This document shows, piece by piece, positions 1-4,592 of a stretch of 5,501 nt of DNA. Location of the stretch: positions 1-5,501 of the forward strand of contig QMXC01000091.1 of assembly GCA_003661945.1 (NCBI GenBank), given 5' to 3'. This DNA comes from Candidatus Bathyarchaeota archaeon. GTDB taxonomy: Archaea; Thermoproteota; Bathyarchaeia; Bathyarchaeales; UBA233. The position numbers were made by a program, and so were the translations under genes. The notes under the pieces were generated by a model. The model had not been told where the DNA came from and did not search any database. It was given only the letters and a program-made list of their open reading frames with translations. Each line of letters starts with the position of its first letter. Within the stretch, counting starts at the first letter, position 1.

Positions 1-392
1 AGCCTAACTTTTTCCTTTGCATGCGCAAGCTCGTATTTCAGTTTAGCCAGTTGAATTTGGAGTTTAGCTTCCGTTGTGGATGCTCTTTTGGCGAAGATTT
101 CGAGGATTAGCTGGAAACGGTCTATGGCTTCCACACCCGTAGCTTTAGCTAGGTTGTAGGCTTGAACCGGTTTCAACGGATTATCAAAAATGAGCCTTTC
201 AACCTTTTTCTCTCTGACCAGATTAGCGATTTCCCTTACTTTTCCGCTTCCAATTTGATATTTGGGGTGCGGCTTCCTCACCTGCTCAACCGTGCCTACG
301 ACCACGTACCCGGCTGATTCGGCGAGGCTGTGAAGCTCATCGAGGCTGCAAGGCTCGTCTCGTTCGCGACGTTGAATCAGGATTGCTCTCGT
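1..392 (-). CDS. hflX: HflX-family ribosome-associated GTPase, N-terminal part (3' end beyond window)
   Basis: HflX is a GTPase that binds the large ribosomal subunit and splits stalled or idle ribosomes. About 130 residues are visible, all from the HflX N-terminal domain. They include a Q-I-G-S-G-K segment, then IFDNPLKPVQAYNLAK, then the helix DRFQLILEIFAKRAST followed by TEAKLQIQLAKLKYEL, which are strong family signatures. The G domain (P-loop) would lie past base 1. The gene follows mbf1 directly and overlaps its end, so the two are probably one transcript. The start is odd: an in-frame TAA lies at 398-396 and no ATG, GTG or TTG follows until a GTG at 305, inside the conserved fold. The end given here uses ACG at 392-390, which lies 10 bases after a GGGGAGG and keeps the first strand (RAILIQRR). 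CTG at 380-378, forming a CTGA overlap with the mbf1 stop, is the alternative. Family identity is firm; the start is not. Confidence 0.88.
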
Positions 393-922
393 TTTTTACT
401 GTCCTCCCCTTCCCCTTCGTTAAGGTTTACCAAATCTCCCAGAGTTAGCTCTTCCATCGGCGTTTTCTGATAAGCCGGGAGAGGCTTAGGCTCGGTTAAC
501 GGTGCGAGTAGTTTGATTTTCAAGGCATGTTCAAGTTTTACTACAAGCTTCATATCTGGTGTCATTTTGCCGCTTTCAATTTTTTTGAGAACTGAAACCT
601 TTTCACTTAGCCTTCTACCGAGTTCCTCGTGAGACAAGCCGAGTTTTTCCCGAGCTTTCCGAATTTTGACAGCGAAGTCTTCAACCAAGTCTAGAGGCGG
701 CTCTAGATCTTGCTGAGAAGACTGCTTGGCTTGAACAGGTTTTGTAGGAAGAGCCTGTTTGAACGGTCTTATAGCGGGTTTGGGGAAAACGGATTTCCTC
801 TTTTCTTCCCATGTTCCAGAGCCGAGTTTTGCACATTTCCCGCAGACTGTCATCTTCGCCCCTTCAATTATTACTCGATGAGGCTTACCGAAGATTTTCC
901 TACCGCAGACCTCGCAGCGCAA
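377..922 (-). CDS. mbf1: MBF1 (multiprotein bridging factor 1 homologue): zinc ribbon plus XRE-type HTH
   Basis: This 181-residue protein has the archaeal MBF1 layout. An N-terminal zinc ribbon has ligands C3, C6, C27 and C30. A basic, proline-rich linker spans about 40-80. A Cro/XRE-type helix-turn-helix lies at about 84-138 (KIRKAREKLGLSHEELGRRL, then EKVSVLKKIESGKMTPD). A tail carries the LTLGDLV motif seen in archaeal MBF1, followed by an acidic/lysine end. Archaeal MBF1 is known to bind ribosomal small subunits through its HTH, and the eukaryotic homologue prevents frameshifting on stalled or collided ribosomes. The start is TTG at 922: an in-frame TGA lies two codons upstream, and AGGGTG (935-930) sits 7 bases before it. 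The downstream gene is hflX, overlapping the mbf1 stop, so co-translation is likely. Identity is confident. Confidence 0.92.
   Translation of the reverse strand: MRCEVCGRKIFGKPHRVIIEGAKMTVCGKCAKLGSGTWEEKRKSVFPKPAIRPFKQALPTKPVQAKQSSQQDLEPPLDLVEDFAVKIRKAREKLGLSHEELGRRLSEKVSVLKKIESGKMTPDMKLVVKLEHALKIKLLAPLTEPKPLPAYQKTPMEELTLGDLVNLNEGEGEDSKKREQS
403..409 (-). promoter_or_regulatory. Strong Shine-Dalgarno site for hflX inside mbf1
   Basis: The minus strand reads GGGGAGG here, within the last codons of mbf1. It lies 10 bases before the in-frame ACG at 392-390 and 22 bases before CTG at 380. No ATG, GTG or TTG in any frame lies within the usual distance downstream, so the site points to a non-standard start. 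Confidence 0.6.
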
Positions 923-958
923 CCATCAGCACCCTAAAACAGTTATTTCCTTCCTCTT

Positions 959-966
959 CTTTATAG
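959..966. promoter_or_regulatory. Probable shared TATA box for divergent mbf1 and PUA-NAC transcripts
   Basis: CTTTATAG on plus reads CTATAAAG on minus, so either strand offers an archaeal box A. Its middle is about 38 bases from the ATG at 1001 and 41 bases from the TTG at 922. A start site 25-27 bases downstream would give 5' leaders of about 11-15 bases on both sides. The flank on the minus-reading side (CGACAA) is A-rich like a BRE. The plus-reading flank is pyrimidine-rich and lacks one, so mbf1 may be the stronger direction. No other good box A is seen in this 78-base gap. Confidence 0.5.
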
Positions 967-1000
967 TTGTCGAAAACACGCATCAAACGCGGGAACGATT

Positions 1001-1483
1001 ATGGAAAAACAGAAACACGCAGACACGCTTAGAAGAATTCGAAGCATAGCCGACTACCAGTTTGGAAAAAATGTAGGGAAAATTCTTTTCCCAAACGAAA
1101 TTAAAGTGGTCTATTCAAAAAGAACGGGAAGAATCCGGCATATATACTTGAACAACCGTCTGTTAGCTACGCTGCGTCCAAAAGACGGGTTTTTCTCCCT
1201 CACAATCGAAGGGGCAAAAAGAATAGTGAAAGAAGCTAAACCGTTACGGTGCTGGGTCAAAGTCAACGACGACGTAGCCCAGTTTATAGCTAAGGGGAGA
1301 AACCTCTTCGCAAAACACGTGGTCGACGCTGATGAAGAGATTCGTCCAAACGAAGAAGTCATAGTAATAGACGGTGAAGGAAATCTTTTAGCTGTTGGAA
1401 AAGCCGTTCTAACGGGCAGAGAGATGAAACGGTTCAACGCTGGCGTTGCAGTTCGGGTGCGAAAAGGAATAAAAGAAGCTTAA
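1001..1483 (+). CDS. Stand-alone PUA-domain RNA-binding protein related to the C-terminal part of archaeosine TGT
   Basis: This 160-residue protein matches the stand-alone relatives of the C-terminal region of archaeal tRNA-guanine transglycosylase (COG1370-type). Residues about 18-80 form the preceding mixed domain (QFG, then LFP, then the TGRIRHIYLNNRLLATLRPKDG segment and LTIEGAKRI). Residues about 82-157 form the PUA domain (VKVNDDVAQFIAKGRNLFAK, HVVDADEEIRPNEEV, LAVGKAVL, EM, GVAVRVRKG). No catalytic TGT barrel is present, so RNA binding rather than base exchange is expected; the exact target is unknown. The ATG at 1001 is the first start after the divergent promoter. It has only a weak GGGA upstream (991-994) and a short predicted leader, so initiation may be nearly leaderless. 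NAC follows after 39 bases, a pairing I recall from other archaea. The domain call is confident; the role is open. Confidence 0.85.
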   Translation: MEKQKHADTLRRIRSIADYQFGKNVGKILFPNEIKVVYSKRTGRIRHIYLNNRLLATLRPKDGFFSLTIEGAKRIVKEAKPLRCWVKVNDDVAQFIAKGRNLFAKHVVDADEEIRPNEEVIVIDGEGNLLAVGKAVLTGREMKRFNAGVAVRVRKGIKEA

Positions 1484-1522
1484 ACATAAACCTAGCCGGA
1501 GAAGTGTTTGGAGCGAGCTGTA

Positions 1523-1867
1523 ATGCGAAGAATTAGTCCCCGGGAAGCAAGAAGAATGATGCAGCGAATGGGCATGAGCATGGACACGATTCCCGACGTT
1601 GAACAAGTAACCATAAAAACTTCAACGAAAGAAATAATCATCGAGAACCCAGAAGTCGCCGTGCTAAAACTTCGAGGGCAACAAGTCTTTCAAGTAACAG
1701 GTGAAAAAATCGTTGAAAAACAAATCGAGAGAAAACTCACAATTCCAGAAGAAGACGTCAGACTCGTAGCGGATCAAACCGGTAAAAGTCTAGAAGAAGC
1801 GAGAAGAGCCCTAGAAGAAAGTGGCGGAGACCTGGCAAAGGCCATACTATTGCTGCAAACAACCTAA
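1523..1867 (+). CDS. nac: Nascent polypeptide-associated complex (NAC) protein, archaeal alpha-type
   Basis: Archaeal NAC forms a homodimer at the ribosome exit tunnel and contacts emerging chains. The 114-residue product starts with the family's basic segment (MRRISPREARRMMQRMGM). The NAC beta-barrel follows at about 22-66 (VTIKTSTKEIIIENPEVAVL, then GQQVFQVTGE). A UBA domain ends the protein at about 76-113 (PEEDVRLVADQTGKSLEEAR, then GGDLAKAILLL). I chose ATG at 1523 because it matches the usual N-terminus and has GGAG (1510-1513) 9 bases upstream. A TTG at 1508 would add five residues and has its own GGAG at 1498-1501, so it cannot be excluded. NAC is the second gene of the PUA-NAC unit and converges on the tRNA thiolase gene, with overlapping stop codons. 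Identity is confident. Confidence 0.93.
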   Translation: MRRISPREARRMMQRMGMSMDTIPDVEQVTIKTSTKEIIIENPEVAVLKLRGQQVFQVTGEKIVEKQIERKLTIPEEDVRLVADQTGKSLEEARRALEESGGDLAKAILLLQTT

Positions 1868-2799
1868 AACTTTTCTAAACGTTTTCTTTTGGTCAGCGTA
1901 GAAACTATTTTACAAAAGCTACAGACTTCCCCGCTCGTAGGCATGCCGCAACGGGTACACTCACGAACTGAAACGGCTTCTTCCTCAACTTGCAACGCTG
2001 GCTGCAAACGTTTCACGTGAGACTTGAAAAACACATGGCGAAAGTTAGGCATAACCTCCGATAGTTTGTCTAAAAGCCTTTGACGTTTTTCTAGGCGTCT
2101 CTGATGCACGAAGGGGCAAGCGTGGCTCTTGTAAGGAAGACCCATACAGTCAGCGTAATATCGGGTTTCTTTTTCAGTCATCTCGCAGAGCGGCTTAATC
2201 CGAGTTACCATCTTCGGATTATGTGAAACATTCACAGGCAATAGCCGTTTAAGCTGTTCCACATCGCCGTGAACATAGTGGTTAAACAAGACGCCTACGA
2301 AATCATCCAGATTATGTCCCGTCGCCAGCTTCGTCGCGTCGACCTCCAGCGCAGTCTTGTTCAGCAGATACCGTTTAACCACGCCGCATGAAGCACAAAT
2401 CTTACGGCTAAAACGCGTTTTACGGAAATCGCTGATGGAGAAACCGTAAGCTTTGCGCAGGTTGCACACGATTAGCTCTATGTCGTAAGCCTTTGCGATT
2501 TTTTTAGCTATTTCTTCGCAGCCGTCGGAATAACCTTCGATTCCCAGGTTCAAGTGAACCGCAACCATCTCAACCCTTGGGAAAAGCCGTTTCAAAACAG
2601 CCAACAAAGCGCCGCTGTCCTTTCCGCCTGAAACAGCCACAGCGACCTTATCCTTCACGGAAAACATGTGATACTTCAAAACAGCGTTCCGAACTTTCCT
2701 TTCGAAGAAAAGCGTGAAGCAGTCTCTGCAAAGGCTTCGTTTCGCATAGTCTAAGCGAATTTCGGCTTCAGCTTTCTTGCACGCTGCACAGATAACCAT
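1864..2799 (-). CDS. ttuA: TtuA/NcsA-family tRNA 2-thiouridine synthetase (PP-loop ATPase with Fe-S cysteines)
   Basis: This family adenylates a tRNA uridine at C2 and replaces the oxygen with sulfur, usually fed by a ubiquitin-like sulfur carrier. The 311-residue protein has all hallmarks. An N-terminal zinc finger uses C4, C7, C24 and C27. The PP-loop is S57-G-G-K-D-S62. The cluster cysteines are C135 and C138 (CASCG) with C228 (ACPF), equivalent to C130, C133 and C222 of Thermus TtuA. GHNLDD lies at 161-166, and a second zinc finger uses C281, C284, C293 and C296. The family splits into U54 (TtuA) and U34 (NcsA/Ncs6) enzymes; sequence alone does not settle which, so the symbol is provisional. 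The ATG at 2799 has GGGTGA 5 bases upstream and its own TATA box. Its stop overlaps the NAC stop tail-to-tail. No key residue is missing. Confidence 0.9.
   Translation of the reverse strand: MVICAACKKAEAEIRLDYAKRSLCRDCFTLFFERKVRNAVLKYHMFSVKDKVAVAVSGGKDSGALLAVLKRLFPRVEMVAVHLNLGIEGYSDGCEEIAKKIAKAYDIELIVCNLRKAYGFSISDFRKTRFSRKICASCGVVKRYLLNKTALEVDATKLATGHNLDDFVGVLFNHYVHGDVEQLKRLLPVNVSHNPKMVTRIKPLCEMTEKETRYYADCMGLPYKSHACPFVHQRRLEKRQRLLDKLSEVMPNFRHVFFKSHVKRLQPALQVEEEAVSVRECTRCGMPTSGEVCSFCKIVSTLTKRKRLEKF
1869..1894 (+). terminator. Possible U-rich terminator of the PUA-NAC transcript
   Basis: Just after the NAC stop the plus strand has three T4 tracts (CTTTTC, GTTTTC, CTTTTG) without a strong hairpin, as archaeal terminators often look. 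The same bases encode the lysine-rich C-terminus of the opposing gene, so the T tracts may exist only because of the AAA/AAG codons on the other strand. Confidence 0.3.
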
Positions 2800-2831
2800 T
2801 GTTTCACCCAGGGATTCCAGAAGCGAACAAA

Positions 2832-2846
2832 GTTTTATAGTTTGGC
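2832..2846 (-). promoter_or_regulatory. Archaeal promoter (BRE plus TATA box) for the tRNA thiolase gene
   Basis: The minus strand reads GCCAAA then CTATAAAAC. This is a near-consensus BRE (five of six positions of RNWAAW) followed by a TATA box. Its centre is about 37 bases before the ATG at 2799, giving a predicted leader of about 10 bases. It lies in the 51-base gap after the DUF357 gene, so the thiolase can be transcribed separately from dphB. Confidence 0.6.
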
Positions 2847-2850
2847 TTTT

Positions 2851-3135
2851 TCACTGGTTGCTGGCTGTTTCTTCGTTTTTACGCCAAGAGAAATCGACGA
2901 AGTTTAACGCTTTTAATGCGTCCAGCAGTCCTTCGCAGTAAGCAATTGAGACCAGAGCTGTTTTGAAGTCAGCCTTTTCTGCGAAGAACTTTGCGTCGTC
3001 GAAATAGCGTTTGGCATGGTTTACGACCTCTAACACTTTTGAATCATCGGCAAGCACGCGTAATTCTTTGAAGACGCGTTCTACACCAGCGATATATTTT
3101 GAAACAAGCTTCTCCAGTTCCGCAGCTAGGCTCAT
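2851..3135 (-). CDS. DUF357 family protein
   Basis: This is a 94-residue, mostly helical, cysteine-poor protein with no signal peptide or membrane segment. The region at about 41-76 (AKRYFDDAKFFAEKADFKTA then LVSIAYCEGLLDALKAL) fits the archaeal DUF357 family, whose hallmark is a Y-x-x-DA-K-F-F helix followed by a D, then a YxxGLLDA helix. The residues after 80 are polar and probably disordered. The ATG at 3135 forms an ATGA overlap with the dphB stop, so the two are translationally coupled. Family members are small archaeal proteins of unknown function. The coupling suggests a role connected with DphB or translation, but nothing in the sequence shows an activity. Confidence 0.82.
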   Translation of the reverse strand: MSLAAELEKLVSKYIAGVERVFKELRVLADDSKVLEVVNHAKRYFDDAKFFAEKADFKTALVSIAYCEGLLDALKALNFVDFSWRKNEETASNQ

Positions 3136-3938
3136 TTTTGAACAAGCTCCTTAACCTTTTCCGGTGCTGAGCAAAGCGTTATCAACGCTTCGGCTTCCAT
3201 GAAGTGAAGCTTGCCGGGAAAAACCAAGCAGTGCGGCGGGTTTCCGAAGTCAAATTGGGCGAGAGCGTTTATGAAGTCGGCTTTTGCAACTGTGTCAACG
3301 CATCCAGCTCGAGCTATTCCTACAGCAACCGTGTCCGCGGTAACTATTTTTTCACGCCGCTTCCTTTCTAGCGCGAAGAGTATTTCTACCGCTTCTCTAA
3401 TGGTCATGTATCGTTTTTCTTCAGCGTGTATGTCTAAGAAGCAGAGTGTATGAAAGCCGAGTTGCTTATTCGTTTTAATCGTATCGTAAGGGGCTTCATA
3501 AAAAATTCCTCCATTGGGAAACGGTATGGAGACGCTTCTTCCAAACTTATAGTTCTGCAGGCCACAAGCGCCGGCAACAGCCGAAATTATAGAGGCGTTA
3601 TGCACTATTCGAGTTTTTATTCCCGCCTTTACAGCGCGAACCCGCAGCTCCACGTGCGTAGTAGCGATTAACGGGTCGCCGGGAACCATAAACACCGCTT
3701 TCCCACGTCGAGCCGCGGCTAAAATCCTTTCCCCAGAATCCTCTTCCAAATCCTTACGCGACAAAACCGTAATTTTCTTGCCGACGAGCCGTTCAAGCTC
3801 TGACAAGGCTAGGTTGGGCATTAAGCTTGTGTAGAACTCGGCGAAGACGTTGTCCGCGGTTCGCGCCTCCTCCACACCACGCAACGTGATGTCCCGTTCG
3901 CTGCACAGTCCAAGCCCGACGAATACGAGTTCACCCAA
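3132..3938 (-). CDS. dphB: Diphthine synthase DphB (Dph5), SAM-dependent methyltransferase for EF-2 diphthamide
   Basis: DphB transfers methyl groups from S-adenosylmethionine to the modified histidine of elongation factor 2, the second step of diphthamide synthesis in the cytoplasm. The 268-residue product is full length for the family and has the tetrapyrrole-methylase-like fold. Seen in order are the GLGL loop (8-11) after LVFV, the SAM-binding GDPLIATTH motif (87-95), HNASI (113-117), GLQNYKFG (126-133), PFPNGG (139-144), VGIARAG (206-212) and PPHCLVFPGKLHFMEAEAL near the end. The start is TTG at 3938: an in-frame TGA lies three codons upstream, and GGTGA (3949-3945) is 6 bases before it, so no other start is possible nearby. 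It leads the dphB-DUF357 unit and diverges from the tRNA-Lys gene. Identity is firm. Confidence 0.94.
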   Translation of the reverse strand: MGELVFVGLGLCSERDITLRGVEEARTADNVFAEFYTSLMPNLALSELERLVGKKITVLSRKDLEEDSGERILAAARRGKAVFMVPGDPLIATTHVELRVRAVKAGIKTRIVHNASIISAVAGACGLQNYKFGRSVSIPFPNGGIFYEAPYDTIKTNKQLGFHTLCFLDIHAEEKRYMTIREAVEILFALERKRREKIVTADTVAVGIARAGCVDTVAKADFINALAQFDFGNPPHCLVFPGKLHFMEAEALITLCSAPEKVKELVQK

Positions 3939-3976
3939 AGAGTTTCACCACTCGGAACATCTCGAAAATAGAGAAA

Positions 3977-3990
3977 ACTAAACTTATAAA
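3977..3990. promoter_or_regulatory. TATA box region for tRNA-Lys (plus) and probably dphB (minus)
   Basis: On plus, ACTAAA (a full RNWAAW BRE match) is followed directly by CTTATAAA (3983-3990), predicting a start near 4012 and a tRNA leader of about 20 bases. On minus the same bases read TTTATAAG, placed to give dphB a leader of about 22 bases, though without a BRE on that side. A second plus-strand A/T element, CTTTAATA (4005-4012), is close to the tRNA and could also contribute. Confidence 0.5.
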
Positions 3991-4031
3991 CCATAGTTGC
4001 AAACCTTTAATACTACGGAAAAGCGGAGAAC

Positions 4032-4135
4032 GGGCCCGTAGCTCAGCAAGGTAGAGCGGCGGACTTCCGCCACGAGGCGGGTGGTTGAGGCTCTTAACCC
4101 GTAGGTCGCGGGTTCAACTCCCGCCGGGCCCGCCA
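4032..4135 (+). tRNA. tRNA-Lys(CUU) with a 27-base intron and encoded CCA
   Basis: The acceptor arm is GGGCCCG (4032-4038) with CGGGCCC (4125-4131), discriminator G4132 and genome-encoded CCA (4133-4135). The D stem is GCTC/GAGC (4041-4044, 4054-4057) around AGCAAGGTA. The variable loop is AGGTC (4103-4107). The T arm is GCGGG, loop TTCAACT, CCCGC (4108-4124). The unspliced anticodon region is 27 bases too long. Removing 4063-4089 gives stem GCGGG/CCCGT (all five paired, one G-U) and loop CTCTTAA, so the anticodon is CUU, lysine; G73 also fits archaeal tRNA-Lys. The spliced length is 77. The tRNA diverges from dphB, and its last 22 bases overlap the 3' end of the opposing DUF371 gene. No strong T tract follows immediately; T5 at 4183-4187 and T6 at 4208-4213 lie within that gene. 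Confidence 0.93.
4063..4089 (+). other. tRNA-Lys intron at non-canonical position 30/31 with bulge-helix-bulge
   Basis: The proposed fold is as follows. The outer helix is 4053-4056 with 4091-4094. The 5' bulge is 4061-4063, cut after 4062. The central 4-bp helix is 4057-4060 (CGGC) with 4084-4087 (GTTG), containing two G-U pairs. The 3' bulge is 4088-4090, cut after 4089. The inner hairpin pairs 4064-4071 with 4076-4083 (one T-T mismatch) around an ACGA loop. This is the substrate shape of the archaeal splicing endonuclease. The same cut sites are the only ones among nearby shifts I tested that give both this fold and a fully paired anticodon stem. Confidence 0.78.
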
Positions 4136-4575
4136 TATTCGACGGTTAACGTTATCAAAACCTTTTGGTTGGGCTGTTGCAGTTTTTGGATGAGTTTTCT
4201 GGAGAGGTTTTTTGCTGCTTTGTCGGCTTTTACGGCGAGGGTTCTGTTGCATGTGTAGTTGCTTTTGCGGATTACCATGTCGGTTTTGTGTGTAAACGTT
4301 AGGTTTGGGTTTCCGTAGGCGTGGATTGTTTCTTTTATTCCGCCGGTTTCTACGGTAATCAAGATTTTCGCGTTCTTGTTTTTTGCAGCTTTTTTGAAGT
4401 TTGAGCTTAGGTCTGCTACTGCTTTGTCGGCTTTTACCGCTATTATGCAGTCTCCGCGCCGTGTTAGCTCGGGCTCTTTCGTGATTTCGAGGGTTGTCGG
4501 ATGGGTTGCTGATATGTTAGGATGCCCATACGCTGTTACGACTTCGGTTATGCGGTATCCGTTTTTCTTCGGCGT
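4114..4575 (-). CDS. DUF371 family protein (internal duplication; non-standard start)
   Basis: Function unknown; DUF371 is an archaeal family. The 153 visible residues form two similar halves. Half one is at about 15-60 (AYGHPNISATH, then RRGDCIIAVKADKAVADLSS). Half two is at about 86-128 (AYGNPNLTFTH, then CNRTLAVKADKAAKNLSRK). No signal peptide or membrane segment is seen. The start is odd: after an in-frame TAG (4581-4579) there is no ATG, GTG or TTG until a TTG at 4362, which would discard the first half. I give ACG at 4575-4573, 7 bases after GGGAGG. ATA at about 4551, just before TEVVTAYGHPN, is a weaker option. The gene follows the winged-helix gene by 17 bases, as one operon. The last six codons and the stop lie antisense to the tRNA-Lys 3' end, giving the unusual tail GGPGGS. 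The family call is confident; the start is uncertain. Confidence 0.82.
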   Translation of the reverse strand, partial: TPKKNGYRITEVVTAYGHPNISATHPTTLEITKEPELTRRGDCIIAVKADKAVADLSSNFKKAAKNKNAKILITVETGGIKETIHAYGNPNLTFTHKTDMVIRKSNYTCNRTLAVKADKAAKNLSRKLIQKLQQPNQKVLITLTVEYGGPGGS

Positions 4576-4582
4576 AGGCTAG

Positions 4583-4588
4583 CCTCCC
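4583..4588 (-). promoter_or_regulatory. Strong Shine-Dalgarno site for the DUF371 gene
   Basis: GGGAGG on the minus strand lies 4 bases after the upstream gene's TGA and 7 bases before the in-frame ACG at 4575-4573. No ATG, GTG or TTG exists in any frame for more than 35 bases after it, so it marks a start that a standard start-codon search would miss. Confidence 0.6.
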
Positions 4589-4592
4589 TTTT

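Noticed and set aside
710..937. Plus-strand reading frame opposite mbf1
   Set aside because: It covers the MBF1 zinc ribbon and linker codons in antisense, has no domain, and crosses the mbf1 promoter gap.
1508..1522. NAC start at TTG 1508
   Set aside because: It is possible, since it has an SD, but ATG 1523 gives the typical NAC N-terminus with GGAG at good spacing. It is kept only as an alternative.
1111..1606. Minus-strand reading frames opposite the PUA and NAC genes
   Set aside because: Low-complexity serine- and phenylalanine-rich translations, antisense to clear conserved genes.
3211..3671. Two plus-strand reading frames (3211-3453 and 3450-3671)
   Set aside because: Both lie wholly antisense to dphB, show no recognisable domain and have no promoter; they are shadows of a well-conserved gene.
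4064..4083. Stem-loop as a transcription terminator
   Set aside because: It lies inside the tRNA gene with no T tract after it, and is explained as the intron hairpin.
4059..4102. tRNA-Gly(UCC) with the intron at 37/38
   Set aside because: Cutting after 4069 gives loop CTTCCGA, but leaves an A-C mismatch at 31-39, G at 37, and no bulge-helix-bulge at the cut sites. Lys(CUU) at 30/31 satisfies all criteria.
4114..4362. Short DUF371 protein starting at TTG 4362 (82 residues)
   Set aside because: The same frame continues upstream with the conserved first half of DUF371 and no stop, and the strong SD lies at 4583-4588. The TTG falls inside a conserved strand.
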